Positions 23,659-34,643 of a stretch of 64,000 bases of DNA are shown piece after piece. The DNA is from Mycolicibacter hiberniae (GTDB lineage Bacteria; Actinomycetota; Actinomycetes; Mycobacteriales; Mycobacteriaceae): NCBI RefSeq assembly GCF_010729485.1, contig NZ_AP022609.1, positions 1,488,001 through 1,552,000 of the forward strand. Direction: 5' to 3'. How positions within the stretch are numbered: the stretch's first letter is position 1; each line of letters starts with the position of its first letter. The position numbers were made by a program, and so were the translations under genes. The notes below the pieces were generated by a model that had not been told where the DNA came from, did not search any database, and saw only the letters and a program-made list of their open reading frames with translations.

Positions 23659-23707
23659 GATTTCCTCCCTCTTAGCCGATCTACCACCTTACCGGCAGGT
23701 AGCGAGG

Positions 23708-24592
23708 CTATTCGCATCTGTCGATCAGCTGCTCGCAGCGGGCCAGCAGCGTCGCCCGCAACGGTGCGGCGCGCTGGGCGATCTCACCTTGGCGACGGAC
23801 ATATTCAGCGCGGCCCGCCGCGTTTTCGATGGTGATCGGCGCATAGCCGTAGTCGCTCAGGTCATACGGGCTGGCCCGCATGTCGATTTCGCGCGCCGCC
23901 GCTGCCAGCGCCAGGCAGTCCAGCAGCAGGTCGGATTCGATCAGCGGCCCCAACTTGTAGCACCACTTGTAGAGATCCATATTCGCGTGCAGGCAGCCCG
24001 GTTGTTCCCAGTCGATCTGTGTGGGCCGGGTCGGCGTCCCGGCATTGCGCGGTGCTGCCGCGGGGGTGAAGAAACGGAACGCGTCGAAGTGAGTGCAGCG
24101 CAACGGTGTTGCCTCGACAATCCGGTCCACCTCCACGGCGGGCAGCCGTAGCGGAACGTGCTCGTGCCGGACGGACTGGTGCACCGCGCGGCGATACACC
24201 ATCGCCCACTCGTGCAGCCCGAAGCAGTTGAGCTGCGCGGGCCGCTGCGCGGAGGCGCGCAGCAGGCGTGCGACGAACCGCACGGTGTCGGCGCGCTCAC
24301 GCAGGTACTCGGCGGCCACACCGACCCCGCCGCCGTGCGCCGCGTAACCGCGGCGCCCGCGGTAGGTCTGCAGTGCCGCCGGCCCGGCCAGCCGCACCCC
24401 GTAACCGGGGTTCCACCAGCGCAGCTGAGCCGGCCGCAGGCTGTAGTAGCTGAACAGGAAAGCGGGCACCGGGTCGCCGGTCGCGATCCGCTGCAGCAGC
24501 GGAGGCAGGAAGTGGTCCAGGCGCTGCCGGTAGGCCTGGGCGCGGGTCTGCCACTGCACCGCCTCCAGAGCCGGTTCGGCCAGGTCAAACAC
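23708..24592 (-). CDS. Conserved actinobacterial protein, sometimes labelled 3-methyladenine DNA glycosylase
   Basis: The GTG start overlaps the end of the upstream CNNM gene by 8 bases, so it belongs to that operon. The 294-residue sequence is rich in aromatic and arginine residues, with FLFSYYSLRPAQLRWWNPGYG, LNCFGLHEWAMVY and QPGCLHANMDLYKW. Databases often carry the label 3-methyladenine DNA glycosylase for such proteins, but I see no helix-hairpin-helix or known glycosylase motif, so I do not endorse it. The conserved His/Tyr/Trp residues suggest an enzyme. Function unknown. Confidence 0.7.
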   Translation of the reverse strand: MFDLAEPALEAVQWQTRAQAYRQRLDHFLPPLLQRIATGDPVPAFLFSYYSLRPAQLRWWNPGYGVRLAGPAALQTYRGRRGYAAHGGGVGVAAEYLRERADTVRFVARLLRASAQRPAQLNCFGLHEWAMVYRRAVHQSVRHEHVPLRLPAVEVDRIVEATPLRCTHFDAFRFFTPAAAPRNAGTPTRPTQIDWEQPGCLHANMDLYKWCYKLGPLIESDLLLDCLALAAAAREIDMRASPYDLSDYGYAPITIENAAGRAEYVRRQGEIAQRAAPLRATLLARCEQLIDRCE

Positions 24593-25646
24593 GGTGCGTC
24601 CCGTCGCGGACGGTGCCGACGACGTCCTGCACGAGGTCTTCCAGCGTCACCATGGCCACCGCGGCACCGGCGTCGTTGACCGCCAGCGCCAAGTGGCTGT
24701 TGCTGCGGCGCAGCCGGGACAGCGCATCGGCCAGTGGCAGGGAGGCGGGGACGCGCGGCAGCGGCCGAATGGCGGTGACGTCGACGACGGCGCCGCCGCC
24801 GGTCCCGGGCGAGGTCTCACTGAGCAACACGTCCTTGATGTGCAGGTAGCCGACGAATTCACCCTGGTCGACGATCGGGAACCGGGAGTAACCGGTCGCG
24901 GTGAAGGCCTGCTCGATCGCGGCCACCGTGGGGCCCTGGCCGGCGGCCGCCACCGGCACGGCACGGACGTCGCCGATCGGCAGCGCTACATCGGCCAGCA
25001 CCCGGGTGCGGATCTGCAGGGCGCGCGTCAACCGGGTGTACTCCTCGAGGTCGAGCAGTCCGGCCGAGACCGATTCAGCGATCATCTCGCTCAACTCGAC
25101 GGTGGACACCGTGATCTCCAGCTCATCCTTGGGCTCGATCCGCATGGCCCGCAGGGTGACGTTGGCGCACCAGTTGTAGAAGACGATGAAGGGCCGGGCG
25201 GCCGCCATGTAGACCAGGTACGGCGGGATCAGCAGCATCGCCGCCGTCTCGGGCCCTGCCAGGGCGATGTTCTTGGGCACCATCTCGCCGAACAGCAGAT
25301 GCAGCATCACCACGATCGTCAACGCGACGATGAACGCCACCGTGTGCAGCAGCGCATCGGGGATTCCGGCCAGCCGGAATGCGGGCTCGAGCAGGTAGGC
25401 GACCGTCGGCTCACCGATCCGGCCGAGCAGGATCGAGCACACCGTGACGCCCAACTGCGCCCCGGCCAGCATTCGGGACAGCTGCTCACCGGCCCGGATC
25501 ACCGTGACCGCGCTCTGCCTGCCCTGCTCGGCCAGCGCCTCGAGCCGGTCGCGTCGTGCCGATATCAGTGAGAACTCGGCGGCGACGAAGAAGGCGTTGG
25601 CCGCGATCAGCAGCACGGTCAGCGCGATGTTGAACAGATCAGCCAT
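24585..25646 (-). CDS. CNNM/CorC-like membrane protein with CBS pair (Rv1841c-like)
   Basis: The DUF21/CNNM membrane domain fills residues ~1-180, with helix [20 protein letters not shown] and [20 protein letters not shown] pair follows (residues ~215-345), including [21 protein letters not shown] and [13 protein letters not shown]. Relatives transport or sense Mg2+ and Co2+. ATG 25646 is preferred over GTG 25652; both overlap the upstream paralogue. Unlike its partner it lacks a CorC_HlyC C-terminal domain. Confidence 0.85.
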   Translation of the reverse strand: MADLFNIALTVLLIAANAFFVAAEFSLISARRDRLEALAEQGRQSAVTVIRAGEQLSRMLAGAQLGVTVCSILLGRIGEPTVAYLLEPAFRLAGIPDALLHTVAFIVALTIVVMLHLLFGEMVPKNIALAGPETAAMLLIPPYLVYMAAARPFIVFYNWCANVTLRAMRIEPKDELEITVSTVELSEMIAESVSAGLLDLEEYTRLTRALQIRTRVLADVALPIGDVRAVPVAAAGQGPTVAAIEQAFTATGYSRFPIVDQGEFVGYLHIKDVLLSETSPGTGGGAVVDVTAIRPLPRVPASLPLADALSRLRRSNSHLALAVNDAGAAVAMVTLEDLVQDVVGTVRDGTHRV

Positions 25647-26985
25647 CGGCACGCCCCAGTCGGGTGAGCACCAGCAGGTCGATGCGGCGGCCCTCCATGC
25701 GGACCACCCGGGCCAGCCAGCGCGGCGGGTGGGCGGAGAGTTCGTCGGGCTCGAACGCGGTCAGCTCGACGGTCTCGCCGACCGCCGGGATGTGACCGAG
25801 TTCCTGCAACACCAGTCCGCCGATGGTCTCGTAGGAACCTTCCGGCGCACGGTAGCCGGTGGCGGCGGCCACCTCGTCGATCCGCAACAGTCCCGAGACC
25901 TGCCAGCCGCCGCCGGCGGCCACGACGTCCGGGGTGGCATCGTCGTGCTCGTCGCGGACATCGCCGACGATCTCTTCGATGAGGTCCTCGACGGTGACCA
26001 TGCCGGCGGTGCCGCCGTATTCGTCGACGACCATGGCCACCTGTTGGCCGTTGGCCCCGATCTGTTCCATCACCGCGTCACCGTCGAGGGTCGACGGCAC
26101 CACCGCGACCGGCTTGGTCACGGCCCGCAGTGGAGTCGAGGCCCGGTCGGCGACGGCCACCGCCAGCACCTGCTTGACGTGGACGATGCCGACCGTGGCG
26201 TCCAGGTCGCCGTCGACCACCGGAAACTTCGAGAAACCGGTGTCGATGGCGGCTGCGGCCAGATCGGCGACGCTGTCACCGGCCTGCAGGCTCACGATCT
26301 TGGACCGCGGTGTCATCAGCTCTTCGGCGGTCAGGGCTCCGAACCGCAGCGAACCCTCCACCAACGCGGCCGTGGCGGGGTCGAGCGCGCCGCTGCGCGC
26401 CGAATTGCGCACCAGCGAAGCCAACTCACGCGCGGAACGCGCCGACGCCAGCCGGTCGGCGGGTTCGATCCCCAACCGCCGCAGGATGCGGTTCGCGGTC
26501 CCGTTGGTCACTTTGATCGCGATCGCGAACACCCGGGAGAACAACAGCTGGGGACCGGCCGTCGCCCGGGCGGTCTGCAGCGGTCGCGCCACCGCCAGGT
26601 TCTTGGGCACCAGCTCGCCGAAGACCATGGACACCGACGTCGCGATCACCAGGGCCGCGACCAGCGCGACGCCCGACGCCGTCCGGTCGGACAGCCCCAC
26701 CGCCGTCAGCGGGGGGCGCAGCCACCGGGCCAGCACCGGTTCGGCCAGGTAGCCCATGGCCAGCGTGGTGATCGAGATGCCCAACTGCGCACCGGACAAC
26801 TGGAAGGACAACGTGCGGTGGGCGTCTTGGATGTAGGCGTCGCGGCGGCCACCACGCGCGGCGTTGGCGTCCACCACGCTGCGTTCCAGGGTGGTCAGGG
26901 AGAACTCGGCGGCCACGAACACCGCGGTGCCCAGGGTCAGGACCGCGAACGCCAGCAGGCTGGCCAGTGTGACGGCGAGGCTCAC
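25639..26985 (-). CDS. CNNM/CorC-like membrane protein with CBS and CorC_HlyC domains (Rv1842c-like)
   Basis: Start GTG 26985 gives 448 residues and begins with the first membrane helix; the frame upstream is GC-rich filler. The DUF21 membrane domain (residues ~1-190) contains [14 protein letters not shown] and [19 protein letters not shown] pair (~210-340) ends in [20 protein letters not shown], and the CorC_HlyC domain closes the protein. It is a paralogue of the following gene and overlaps it by 8 bases. The family is linked to divalent cation homeostasis; specificity is unknown. Confidence 0.87.
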   Translation of the reverse strand: MSLAVTLASLLAFAVLTLGTAVFVAAEFSLTTLERSVVDANAARGGRRDAYIQDAHRTLSFQLSGAQLGISITTLAMGYLAEPVLARWLRPPLTAVGLSDRTASGVALVAALVIATSVSMVFGELVPKNLAVARPLQTARATAGPQLLFSRVFAIAIKVTNGTANRILRRLGIEPADRLASARSARELASLVRNSARSGALDPATAALVEGSLRFGALTAEELMTPRSKIVSLQAGDSVADLAAAAIDTGFSKFPVVDGDLDATVGIVHVKQVLAVAVADRASTPLRAVTKPVAVVPSTLDGDAVMEQIGANGQQVAMVVDEYGGTAGMVTVEDLIEEIVGDVRDEHDDATPDVVAAGGGWQVSGLLRIDEVAAATGYRAPEGSYETIGGLVLQELGHIPAVGETVELTAFEPDELSAHPPRWLARVVRMEGRRIDLLVLTRLGRADG

Positions 26986-27064
26986 GGCGGCGTCCCCGCG
27001 CCGTCGCCGCCGCGCGCGCCGTGCGGTGCGCGGCAGCCTAGGTGTGTGCCCGGGCCCATCGGTC

Positions 27065-28519
<1,455 letters not shown>

Positions 28520-28715
28520 TTATCGGGTTCCGACGAGCCCATCTGTTCGCCTCCACACGTCGTGCGCCGGACTCCGGCACCCGCCGGGCCACAGCGTATC
28601 GGTCCGGTCAGCCACGCTACCGCCAGCGCGAGCACGCGCACCACCTGACGGTCGGCGAACGCGTCCGGCGCGTCGCTCGCCGATCTGCGGGTGCCGGTCC
28701 GGCAGGTATCGCAGA

Positions 28716-29609
28716 ATGACCGCGATGAGGAATACGGCGTTGCCCGCCGGTGTGCGGGAGTGGCAGGACGGCGGCCGCTGGATGACCGGTGCCGCGGGGC
28801 GGGTGTTTGTCCGGTCAGGGGAGGGGGACGGGCCGACCGTGCTACTGCTGCATGGTTTTCCGTCCAGCTCGTATGACTACCGCGCGATGGTGCAGCGGCT
28901 GGCCGGCCGGTCCTGGCTGACCATGGACTTCCTCGGGTTCGGGCTGTCGGACAAGCCGCGACCGCACCGCTACAGCCTGTTCGAACAGGCCGACCTGGTG
29001 GAGCAGGTGGTGGCATCGAACACCACCGGTCCGGTGGTGCTGCTCGGTCACGACATGGGCACCTCGGTGACCACCGAACTGCTGGCCCGCGACATCGACG
29101 GGACGCTGAGCTTCGATCTGCGTCGCGCGGTGTTGGCCAACGGCAGTGTGATCCTGGAGCGGGCCAGCTTGCGGCCGAGCCAGAGGCTGCTGCGCAGCCC
29201 CATCGGGGCCATCGCGGCCCTGCTGCCCAATCAGCGCGGCTTCGTCCGCGGCTTCGGCCGGTTGTTCAGCCCGGACCATCCGCTGAGTGCGGAGGAAGGC
29301 GCCGCGCAGTGGGCGCTGTTGGCGCACAACGGCGGAAACCGGATCATGCACCTGCTCTCGGCCTATCTCAACGAACGGGTGCGCTACGCGCAGCGCTGGC
29401 ATGGCGCGGTGCGGGACTGGCCCAAACCGCTGGGCTTCGTGTGGGGCCTGCGCGACCCGGTCGCGACCACCAACGTGCTGGACGGGCTGCGCGAGCTACG
29501 CCCCGCCGCCGAGGTCGTCGAGTTGCCCGGGCTGGGCCACTATCCGCAGATCGAGGACCCGCAGGCCTTCACCGAGGCGGTACTGCGGCTGCTGGTTCAG
29601 CCCGCCTAG
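28716..29609 (+). CDS. Alpha/beta hydrolase with aspartate nucleophile elbow (haloalkane dehalogenase/epoxide hydrolase-like)
   Basis: Start ATG 28716 gives 297 residues; ATG 28725 is an alternative. The oxyanion motif HGFPSSSYDY, nucleophile elbow GHDMGTS and C-terminal GLGHYPQIEDP form the catalytic frame. The elbow carries Asp instead of Ser, as in haloalkane dehalogenases, epoxide hydrolases and fluoroacetate dehalogenases, which favours ester-intermediate chemistry rather than lipase activity. The position is close to that of lipZ in M. tuberculosis, but orthology is uncertain. It converges on gnd1 with a 4-base overlap. Confidence 0.8.
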   Translation: MTAMRNTALPAGVREWQDGGRWMTGAAGRVFVRSGEGDGPTVLLLHGFPSSSYDYRAMVQRLAGRSWLTMDFLGFGLSDKPRPHRYSLFEQADLVEQVVASNTTGPVVLLGHDMGTSVTTELLARDIDGTLSFDLRRAVLANGSVILERASLRPSQRLLRSPIGAIAALLPNQRGFVRGFGRLFSPDHPLSAEEGAAQWALLAHNGGNRIMHLLSAYLNERVRYAQRWHGAVRDWPKPLGFVWGLRDPVATTNVLDGLRELRPAAEVVELPGLGHYPQIEDPQAFTEAVLRLLVQPA

Positions 29610-31054
29610 ACCGGCACTTCACTGCGGTCGCCGCTCCACAGGGTGTGGTACTTGCCCGGCGCATCCACCCGGCCGTAGCTGTGGGCGCCGAAGAAGTCGC
29701 GCTGGGCCTGGGTCAGGGCGGCCGGCAGCCGTTCGGTCCGCAGCCCGTCGTAGTACGACAGCGCCGAGGCGAAGCCCGGGACGGGGATGCCCAGCTGTGT
29801 CGCGGTCACCACCACCCGGCGCCAGCAGTCGATGGCGTCCTCCACCGCGCTGCGGAAATACGGCGCGGCGAGCAGGCTCACCAACTCGGGATCGGTGTCG
29901 AACGCCTCTTTGATCCGGTTGAGGAACTTGGCGCGGATGATGCAGCCGCCTCGCCAGATCGTGGCGAGGTCGCCGGGCGCGACGTTCCAGCCGTACTCGG
30001 CGCTGCCGGCCTGAATCTGGTTGAAGCCCTGCGCATAAGCGACGATCTTGGAGGCGTAGAGAGCCTGACGGACGTCTTCGGTGAACTGAGCCGCGTCCGA
30101 CGGGCGCGCGCCCAGGGTGCCGGCGGCCAGGCCCACCGCGGCGCGGCGCTGGGCGACCGAGCCAGACAGCGCCCGGGCGAACACCGCCTCGGCGATGCCG
30201 GTGACGGGCACTCCCAGGTCCAAAGCGGACTTCACCGTCCAGCGCCCGGTGCCCTTCTGCTCGGCCTCGTCGACAATGACATCCACCAACGGCTTACCGG
30301 TCTTGGCGTCCACCTGCCGCAGCACCTCGGCGGTGATCTCCACCAGGTAGCTGTCCAAATCGCCGGCGTTCCAGTCGGTGAACACCTCGGCGATCTGCGG
30401 TGCGGAAAGCCCGAGACCGTCGCGCAGCAGCTGGTAGGCCTCGCCGATCAGCTGCATGTCGGAGTATTCGATGCCGTTGTGCACCATCTTCACGAAGTGT
30501 CCGGCGCCGTCGGGCCCGATGTGGGTGCAGCAGGGCACCCCGTCGACGTGGGCGGAGATCTCCTCCAGCAGCGGGCCCAGCGACTCGTAGGACTCCTTGG
30601 GGCCGCCCGGCATGATCGACGGTCCGTTCAGCGCGCCCTCCTCGCCGCCGGAGATACCGGCCCCGACGAAGTGCAGGCCGCGCGCGGCCATCGCCTTCTC
30701 CCGCCGGATGGTGTCGGTGTAGAGCGCGTTGCCGCCGTCGATGATGATGTCGCCGGGCTCCATGGCGTCGGCGAGCTCGTTGATAACCGCGTCGGTGGCG
30801 TCGCCGGCCTTGACCATGATCAGCACACGGCGGGGCTTCTCAAGGGCGGCAAGGAATTCCGGAATCGTCTCGCTGCGGACGAAGTTGCCCTCGGACCCGT
30901 GGGCCCCCAGCAGGGCGTCGGTTTTGGCGACCGAACGGTTGTGCAGTGCCACGGTGTAGCCGTGCCGGGCGAAGTTGCGCGCGATGTTGGATCCCATGAC
31001 GGCCAGTCCGGTCACGCCGATCTGGGCGGTGCCGACAACGTCCGACGCGCTCAT
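29606..31054 (-). CDS. gnd1: 6-phosphogluconate dehydrogenase, NADP-dependent
   Basis: Gnd1 oxidatively decarboxylates 6-phosphogluconate to ribulose 5-phosphate in the pentose phosphate pathway. Start ATG 31054 follows an AAAGGCG Shine-Dalgarno and gives 482 residues, typical for the long form. GVTGLAVMGSNIARN is the NADP-binding motif, GISGGEEGA the substrate loop and KMVHNGIEY contains the catalytic lysine. Frame extension upstream is not supported. The stop overlaps that of the convergent hydrolase (CTAG shared). Confidence 0.95.
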   Translation of the reverse strand: MSASDVVGTAQIGVTGLAVMGSNIARNFARHGYTVALHNRSVAKTDALLGAHGSEGNFVRSETIPEFLAALEKPRRVLIMVKAGDATDAVINELADAMEPGDIIIDGGNALYTDTIRREKAMAARGLHFVGAGISGGEEGALNGPSIMPGGPKESYESLGPLLEEISAHVDGVPCCTHIGPDGAGHFVKMVHNGIEYSDMQLIGEAYQLLRDGLGLSAPQIAEVFTDWNAGDLDSYLVEITAEVLRQVDAKTGKPLVDVIVDEAEQKGTGRWTVKSALDLGVPVTGIAEAVFARALSGSVAQRRAAVGLAAGTLGARPSDAAQFTEDVRQALYASKIVAYAQGFNQIQAGSAEYGWNVAPGDLATIWRGGCIIRAKFLNRIKEAFDTDPELVSLLAAPYFRSAVEDAIDCWRRVVVTATQLGIPVPGFASALSYYDGLRTERLPAALTQAQRDFFGAHSYGRVDAPGKYHTLWSGDRSEVPV

Positions 31055-31110
31055 ATGTTCGCCTTTCGGTGGTTGGTGAATGCGATGCCCGGTTTTCGGG
31101 GCGGCGCGGG

Positions 31111-32049
31111 TTACCCCACGATCAGTCGGTGCAGCTCGGTCAGCCACGGTACCGCCAGGGCCGCCGTGGGCACCGTCAGCACCCCTGCTGCGGCCGAATA
31201 GGCGGCAGCGGCCAGGGCCGGACTGTTGCCTCGCCCCGACAACCGTTGGACCCGCAACACCGTGTTGGTGCCCCCGGCCGCCAGTGCGCCGGCCGGGACG
31301 TTGGCCGACGCACAGGTCACCAGGGCCCGGGCCAGGGGAGGAGCGCCCGCCACCCGAACGGCGGCGTCGTCGGCCAGCAGTTCGATCAGCAACCGCACCG
31401 CGTCCAGCGCGCTGCCGCTGCGGACGAACCGGGGAAAGGCGGTGTGCACGGCGGTGAATGCCTCGAGCACCAGGTCGTGCCGGGCACGCAGGTGTGCCCG
31501 CTCGTGGCAGAGCAGGGCGGCTAACTCGGTGTCGGTGAGCACTTCGAGCGTGCCCGAACTGAGCACCACCCGGCTGCGCACTCCGGGCAGGCAATAGGCG
31601 AACGGCTGCACCACCTGCAGAATCCGCAGACCGCTGGTGCGCACCGCGGGCGGCCGGTCGGTGACGCCCACCAGGTCCACGAGCATGCGGTGGCGAGCGC
31701 GGCGCTGCCGGGTGCGGATGGCGACCCGCAGCACGGTCCAGGCCAGCCGCAGGCCCACCATCAGCGTCAGGGCGAAGACCGCGACGTAGAACGTCCACAG
31801 CGGCCACCCCAGGCGGTCCAGCGAGCCCAGGATCGTCGACGTGGGCCGGCTGTCCGGGCCCGGCATCAGCAGCCGGGTCGCGGTGGCCAGGCCCGCGCTG
31901 AAGGCCGACAGCACCGCGGCCAGGGCGACGGCCTGCCAGAGCACCAGTGCGGCCCGCGGGGCGCGTAGCGGCCAGTCAGCGCGCGCCAACAGGGCCGGAA
32001 ACGGACCTATGAGCAACAGCGCGAGAAGGGAAAAGGCCAGCGCGGACAC
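31111..32049 (-). CDS. blaR: BlaR1/MecR1-like M56 membrane metalloprotease (Rv1845c)
   Basis: The 312-residue protein has four membrane helices and the zinc metalloprotease motif HERAH (H182, E183, H186) with a downstream Glu-rich ELLADDAA. It lacks the penicillin-binding sensor domain of staphylococcal BlaR1. In M. tuberculosis the partner repressor BlaI is released on beta-lactam exposure, and this protease is the presumed trigger. The GTG start is 15 bases downstream of blaI in the same operon. The gene ends shortly after gnd1's start region, separated by ~57 bases. Confidence 0.85.
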   Translation of the reverse strand: MSALAFSLLALLLIGPFPALLARADWPLRAPRAALVLWQAVALAAVLSAFSAGLATATRLLMPGPDSRPTSTILGSLDRLGWPLWTFYVAVFALTLMVGLRLAWTVLRVAIRTRQRRARHRMLVDLVGVTDRPPAVRTSGLRILQVVQPFAYCLPGVRSRVVLSSGTLEVLTDTELAALLCHERAHLRARHDLVLEAFTAVHTAFPRFVRSGSALDAVRLLIELLADDAAVRVAGAPPLARALVTCASANVPAGALAAGGTNTVLRVQRLSGRGNSPALAAAAYSAAAGVLTVPTAALAVPWLTELHRLIVG

Positions 32050-32063
32050 GCTGCCAGTCTCCC

Positions 32064-32480
32064 TCAGGAGGCGGGTCGGCCGCCACCGGGGAGGCGGCCG
32101 CGGTCCTTGGCCTCGAGTTCGTCGAGCGCCCGCCGCAGTGCCTGGGCTTCGTCCACGCCGACGCGCTCGACGAAATGCACCAGCGCGGCCCGGCGGTCGC
32201 CGGAGTCGGCAGCCTGATCGAGGGCTTCGACCATCAGGCCGGCGACCAGTTCGTCGCGGCCGCGGACCGGTGTGTAGCGGTGGGCGCGGTCGTCGCGGAT
32301 CTGCGACACCAGATTCTTCTTGGCCAGCCGCTGCAGGACCGTCATCACGGTCGTATAGGCCAACTCGCGCTGTGCCGACAGCGCCTCATGGACCTCGCGC
32401 ACCGTCTGGGACTCCGGCGACGACCACAGGTGGTCCATCACCGCTCGTTCCAAGTCCCCTAGATGGGTCTGCTTCGCCAT
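32064..32480 (-). CDS. blaI: BlaI/MecI-family transcriptional repressor
   Basis: The 138-residue winged-helix repressor starts at ATG 32480 (LGDLERAVMDHLWSSPESQT). The HTH includes TVREVHEALSAQRELAYTTV and the cleavage-sensitive dimerisation helix follows. The M. tuberculosis orthologue Rv1846c represses its own operon, blaC and ATP-synthase genes. A candidate operator dyad sits 47 bases upstream of the start codon. It is followed by blaR in the same direction. Confidence 0.9.
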   Translation of the reverse strand: MAKQTHLGDLERAVMDHLWSSPESQTVREVHEALSAQRELAYTTVMTVLQRLAKKNLVSQIRDDRAHRYTPVRGRDELVAGLMVEALDQAADSGDRRAALVHFVERVGVDEAQALRRALDELEAKDRGRLPGGGRPAS

Positions 32481-32526
32481 GTCTGTTATCAACTCCCCGG
32501 GCAACGGAGCAAGCCTACCTTCAATT

Positions 32527-32543
32527 ACTACCGCGTGTCGTAT
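32527..32543. promoter_or_regulatory. Candidate BlaI operator (TACTAC-N5-GTCGTA)
   Basis: The half-sites TACTAC and GTCGTA, separated by five bases, are inverted copies with one mismatch. The BlaI family binds TACTACA/TGTAGTA-type dyads. The position upstream of blaI fits autorepression. Confidence 0.5.
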
Positions 32544-32617
32544 CCCAACCTGAGGGCCTGCTGGGAGCCGCCGGGAGGGGAACGGGCCGCCGGGGCGCCG
32601 TCGTGTACAACGATCAC

Positions 32618-33031
32618 ATGGCTCCCACCGGATTCCCGCCCACCTTCTCCGCGCCGTTCGACAGCGAGATCGGCCTGGTCTACACCGATGTCGGGCCGGA
32701 CGGCGCGCGCGCCAGCCTGGAGCTGCAACCCAAACTGTGCCAGCCGGCGGGCATCGTGCACGGCGGTGTTTACTGCTCGATGATCGAAAGTGTGGCCAGT
32801 GTGTCCGCACACGCCTGGCTCAACCGCGATGGCGGTGAACCCATGGCTACGGTCGTCGGGGTCAACAACAACACCGACTTTCTCCGGGCGGTCTCCTCCG
32901 GGACGGTCTACGCCGCCTCGACTCCGATTCATCGCGGCCGGCGTCAGCAGCTGTGGCTGGTGACGATCACCGACGCCGACGACCGGGTGGTCGCGCGCGG
33001 TCAGGTCCGGTTGCAGAACCTGCCGAGCTAA
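32618..33031 (+). CDS. PaaI-type hotdog thioesterase (Rv1847-like)
   Basis: The 137-residue hotdog-fold protein starts at ATG 32618. QPAGIVHGGVYCSMIESVAS is the central helix with the catalytic region of PaaI/4HBT thioesterases, and GVNNNTDFLRAVSSGTVYA the following strands. It should hydrolyse an aryl- or acyl-CoA; the substrate is unknown. In M. tuberculosis the urease cluster follows this gene, but here a short tandem repeat and ndh follow. It is divergent from blaI. Confidence 0.85.
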   Translation: MAPTGFPPTFSAPFDSEIGLVYTDVGPDGARASLELQPKLCQPAGIVHGGVYCSMIESVASVSAHAWLNRDGGEPMATVVGVNNNTDFLRAVSSGTVYAASTPIHRGRRQQLWLVTITDADDRVVARGQVRLQNLPS

Positions 33032-33035
33032 GCCG

Positions 33036-33145
33036 GCTGAGCCGATGGCGCCGGCCCGGTTCGCCCGGCTCCGCCGCGCTTGCGACCACCGCTGAGCCGA
33101 TGGCGCCGGCCCGCTTCGCCCGGCTCCGCCGCGCTTGCGACCACC
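33036..33145 (+). repeat. Two tandem 55-bp units (MIRU-like)
   Basis: Units 33036-33090 and 33091-33145 are identical except for one base (G at ~33059 versus C at ~33114). Each begins GCTGAGCCGATGG, containing TGA and ATG. It lies directly between the thioesterase stop and the ndh stop. Short tandem intergenic units of this size resemble mycobacterial MIRU/VNTR loci, so copy number may vary between strains. Confidence 0.75.
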
Positions 33146-33149
33146 GCGG

Positions 33150-34535
33150 CTAGCTGACCGCGCGTTCGGTGCCGCGTTGCGCCTCAGCCGCCAGCACTTC
33201 CAGCTGCTCGAGGCGCGTGCGGGCGAAGGCCTGCTGCTCGGTGATGGTGAGCTGGCCCCGGCGGGTGCTCAGGAATGTGACATTCCAGGACAGCAGGGTG
33301 CTGACCTTGTTCTTGAACCCGACCAGGTAGATCAGGTGCAGCCCCAGCCAGGCCAGCCACGCCAGGAAGCCGCTGAACTCCAGCGGGCCGATCTTGGTGA
33401 CCGCGGAGAACCGGGACACGGTGGCCATGGAGCCCTTGTCCAGGTACTGGAAGGGTTCCCGGTCGGTGGGGTTGGCGCCGCCCAGTTCGGCCTTGATGGT
33501 GCTCGCGACGTGCTTGGCGCCCTGGATAGCGCCCTGAGCCATCCCGGGAACGCCCTCGACGGCGGCCATGTCGCCGACCACGAACACGTTCGGGTGACCG
33601 GGTACGGACAGGTCGGGCAGCACCTTGACCCGGCCGGCGCGGTCGAGTTCCACCGCGGACTGCTCGGCCAGGTCGCGGCCCAGCGGGCTGGCGGAGACAC
33701 CGGCGGACCACACCTTGCACTGGGATTCGATCCGCCGGATGACGCCGTCGGAGTCCTTGATGGTCAGGCCGTTGCGGTCGACATCGGTCACCATGGCGCC
33801 GAGCTGGATCTCCACGCCCATCTTCTCCAGCCGCTCGGCGGCTTTGCGGCCCAGCTTCTCGCCCATCGGCGGCAGCACGGCCGGAGCGGCGTCCAGCAGG
33901 ATCACCCGCGCCTTGGTGGAGTCGATGTTGCGGAACGCGCCCTTGAGCGTGTAGTTGGCCAGTTCGGCGATCTGCCCGGCCATCTCCACCCCGGTGGGGC
34001 CGGCGCCGATCACCGTGAAGGTCAGCAGCTTCTCTCGCCGGGCGGCGTCCCGGGACCGCTCCGCCTGCTCGAAGGCGCTCAGGATGCGGCCCCGCAACTC
34101 CAGGGCGTCGTCGATGGTCTTCATGCCGGGCGCGAACTCGGCAAAATGGTCGTTGCCGAAGTAGGACTGCCCGGCGCCGGCAGCGATGATCAGGCTGTCG
34201 AACGGGGTGTCGTAGGTGTGGCCGAGCACCTCGGAGGTGACGAACTTGCCCGCCAGGTCGATGTGGGTGACGTCGCCGAGCAACACCTGCGCGTTGCGCT
34301 GCTTGCGCAGCACGACGCGAGTGGACGGCGCGATTTCGCCCTCGGAGAGGATTCCGGTCGCAACCTGGTACAGCAGGGGCTGGAACAGGTGGTGGGTGGT
34401 GCGGGCGATCAACTTGACGTCGACGTCGGCGCGCTTGAGTTTCTTGGCCGCGGTCAACCCACCGAATCCTGAGCCGATGATGACGACCTGGTGGCGTCGG
34501 CTCTGCGGCGCAGTGACTTCAGGCTGGGCGCTCAT
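33150..34535 (-). CDS. ndh: Type II NADH dehydrogenase
   Basis: Ndh is a single-subunit, non-proton-pumping NADH:menaquinone oxidoreductase on the inner membrane face. The 461-residue protein has the FAD motif VVIIGSGFGGLTAAKKL (residues ~18-34), the NADH motif FTVIGAGPTGVEMAG and the C-terminal membrane-attachment region (FLAWLAWLGLHLIYLVGFKN). It matches Rv1854c and is a known route of clofazimine reduction and phenothiazine inhibition. The start ATG at 34535 follows a short AT-richer region that probably contains the promoter. Confidence 0.94.
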   Translation of the reverse strand: MSAQPEVTAPQSRRHQVVIIGSGFGGLTAAKKLKRADVDVKLIARTTHHLFQPLLYQVATGILSEGEIAPSTRVVLRKQRNAQVLLGDVTHIDLAGKFVTSEVLGHTYDTPFDSLIIAAGAGQSYFGNDHFAEFAPGMKTIDDALELRGRILSAFEQAERSRDAARREKLLTFTVIGAGPTGVEMAGQIAELANYTLKGAFRNIDSTKARVILLDAAPAVLPPMGEKLGRKAAERLEKMGVEIQLGAMVTDVDRNGLTIKDSDGVIRRIESQCKVWSAGVSASPLGRDLAEQSAVELDRAGRVKVLPDLSVPGHPNVFVVGDMAAVEGVPGMAQGAIQGAKHVASTIKAELGGANPTDREPFQYLDKGSMATVSRFSAVTKIGPLEFSGFLAWLAWLGLHLIYLVGFKNKVSTLLSWNVTFLSTRRGQLTITEQQAFARTRLEQLEVLAAEAQRGTERAVS

Positions 34536-34643
34536 GGGAATCCGGTTGCTCCTCGACGGTGACTGCGTTCCACTAATACGCTAGTCGACCTAAAAGGCGG
34601 TCACCTCATCTGCTGGTTGTGGGATTAACCACTCCGGTTGCGG

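Noticed and set aside
23708..24592. 3-methyladenine DNA glycosylase assignment
   Set aside because: No helix-hairpin-helix or AAG-type motif is visible; kept as an uncharacterised protein.
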